Below are positions 63,834 through 64,000 of a stretch of 64,000 bases of DNA, piece by piece. Origin of the DNA: Bacillus suaedaesalsae. GTDB lineage: Bacteria > Bacillota > Bacilli > Bacillales > SA4. The translations under genes and the position numbers were made by a program. Every line of letters starts with the position of its first letter. Within the stretch, counting starts at the first letter, position 1. Location of the stretch: positions 47,265 to 111,264 of the forward strand of contig NZ_JAFELM010000022.1 in the NCBI RefSeq assembly GCF_016890225.1, written 5' to 3'. Under the pieces are notes generated by a model. That model ran no database searches and was not told the DNA's origin. It saw only the letters and a list, made by a program, of their open reading frames with translations.

Positions 63834-64000
63834 AGTGGTCAGTAAGCTAAAGAAGGAGCTATTCTAGCCAGAATGGCTTGCTAACTAACAAAATCAAGAA
63901 AAGAAGCCGTAAATAGCTTCTCTTCTTAGAGTTGGTCAAAAGACAATCCAAACCTGGTGAAGAGTGGGAGCCTTGACAGTTTCGTTCATATCAGGAGGCT

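Larger units (their letters stand above)
62183..63992 (+). mobile_element. IS110-family insertion sequence, IS1111 type (about 1,810 bp)
   Basis: Complete element. The dinucleotide AG occurs at both junctions (62181-62182 and 63993-63994), and joining the flanks gives GCCGAGGAGGCT, the uninterrupted repeat. The perfect 12-bp inverted repeats ATGAACGAAACT (62188-62199) and AGTTTCGTTCAT (63978-63989) are set in from the ends by 5 and 3 bp, as in the IS1111 subgroup. It contains a DEDD transposase and a 575-bp structured non-coding region downstream of it. No target duplication beyond the core dinucleotide. Confidence 0.9.

Overview
This window is a stretch of low-GC Firmicute chromosome, almost certainly from a Bacillaceae member (Bacillus sensu lato). 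The gene order is close to the Bacillus subtilis dnaE-ytsJ-accDA-pfkA-pyk-fxsA-ytvI-ytwI-citZ-icd-mdh-phoPR-polA-mutM-ytaF-coaE-gapB-speD-nrdR-dnaB-dnaI-ytxC-thrS-infC-rpmI-rplT-ysdA-ysdB-ysdC-sspI-ysgA-pheST-rnhC-zapA-yshB-polX-mutS2-yshE-lcfA-fadR-fadB-etfBA axis. Spore genes (sspI, ytxC, ytaF), two T-box leaders, an AUU-started infC with an L20-type leader and strong AGGAGG-type ribosome binding sites fit this. No rRNA, tRNA or CRISPR was seen.

Layout. 1-10.1 kb: replicative polymerase DnaE (5' end outside the window), malic enzyme with its own GntR regulator, acetyl-CoA carboxylase AccDA, phosphofructokinase, pyruvate kinase, FxsA. 10.1-12.6 kb: a 21-bp-period degenerate repeat array and a NERD/zinc-ribbon gene facing ytvI. 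12.9-17.7 kb: TCA genes citZ-icd-mdh and a MaoC-like gene behind a perfect cre site. 18-22.6 kb: PhoPR with Pho boxes on both sides, then hflKC. 22.7-27.5 kb: polA, mutM, ytaF, coaE. 27.7-34.2 kb: gapB under a CcpN-type operator, speD with an unusually structured leader, nrdR, primosome genes dnaB-dnaI, ytxC. 34.2-38.2 kb: thrS (T-box), a 126-bp interspersed repeat, infC-rpmI-rplT. 38.2-43.6 kb: small membrane proteins, a dUTPase, an M42 peptidase, sspI, an RNA methyltransferase. 43.6-56.4 kb: pheST (T-box), rnhC, zapA, a CvpA-family gene, an extra PAS histidine kinase, polX, mutS2, yshE and a 26-codon membrane peptide. 56.7-61.9 kb: fatty-acid degradation genes lcfA, fadR, fadB, etfBA, with a textbook FadR operator over the fadR start point. 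62.18-63.99 kb: an IS110-family element of the IS1111 type.

The most interesting system is that last element. It sits precisely inside a chromosomal repeat (core dinucleotide AG duplicated at both ends) and has 12-bp subterminal inverted repeats. It carries a DEDD transposase (D11, E60, D98, D101) followed by about 575 bp of highly structured non-coding DNA. Joining its two ends in a circle would build a TTGACA-N17-TATCAT promoter. Within the non-coding part, the two strands of a predicted internal loop carry one 8-nt segment complementary to the right target half-site and one 6-nt segment identical to the left target half-site. A second loop matches the element ends. This is the architecture of a bridge RNA/seekRNA, here apparently guiding insertion into a Bacillus interspersed repeat.

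Other points worth attention are the speD leader, in which a predicted H-type pseudoknot hides the Shine-Dalgarno sequence; an orphan Pho-box promoter behind phoR that seems to drive only a roughly 60-nt RNA; and a FadR/GntR-type palindrome at the malic-enzyme promoter. Nothing was run by computer: motif matches, folds and families were read by eye, and family names come from general knowledge.
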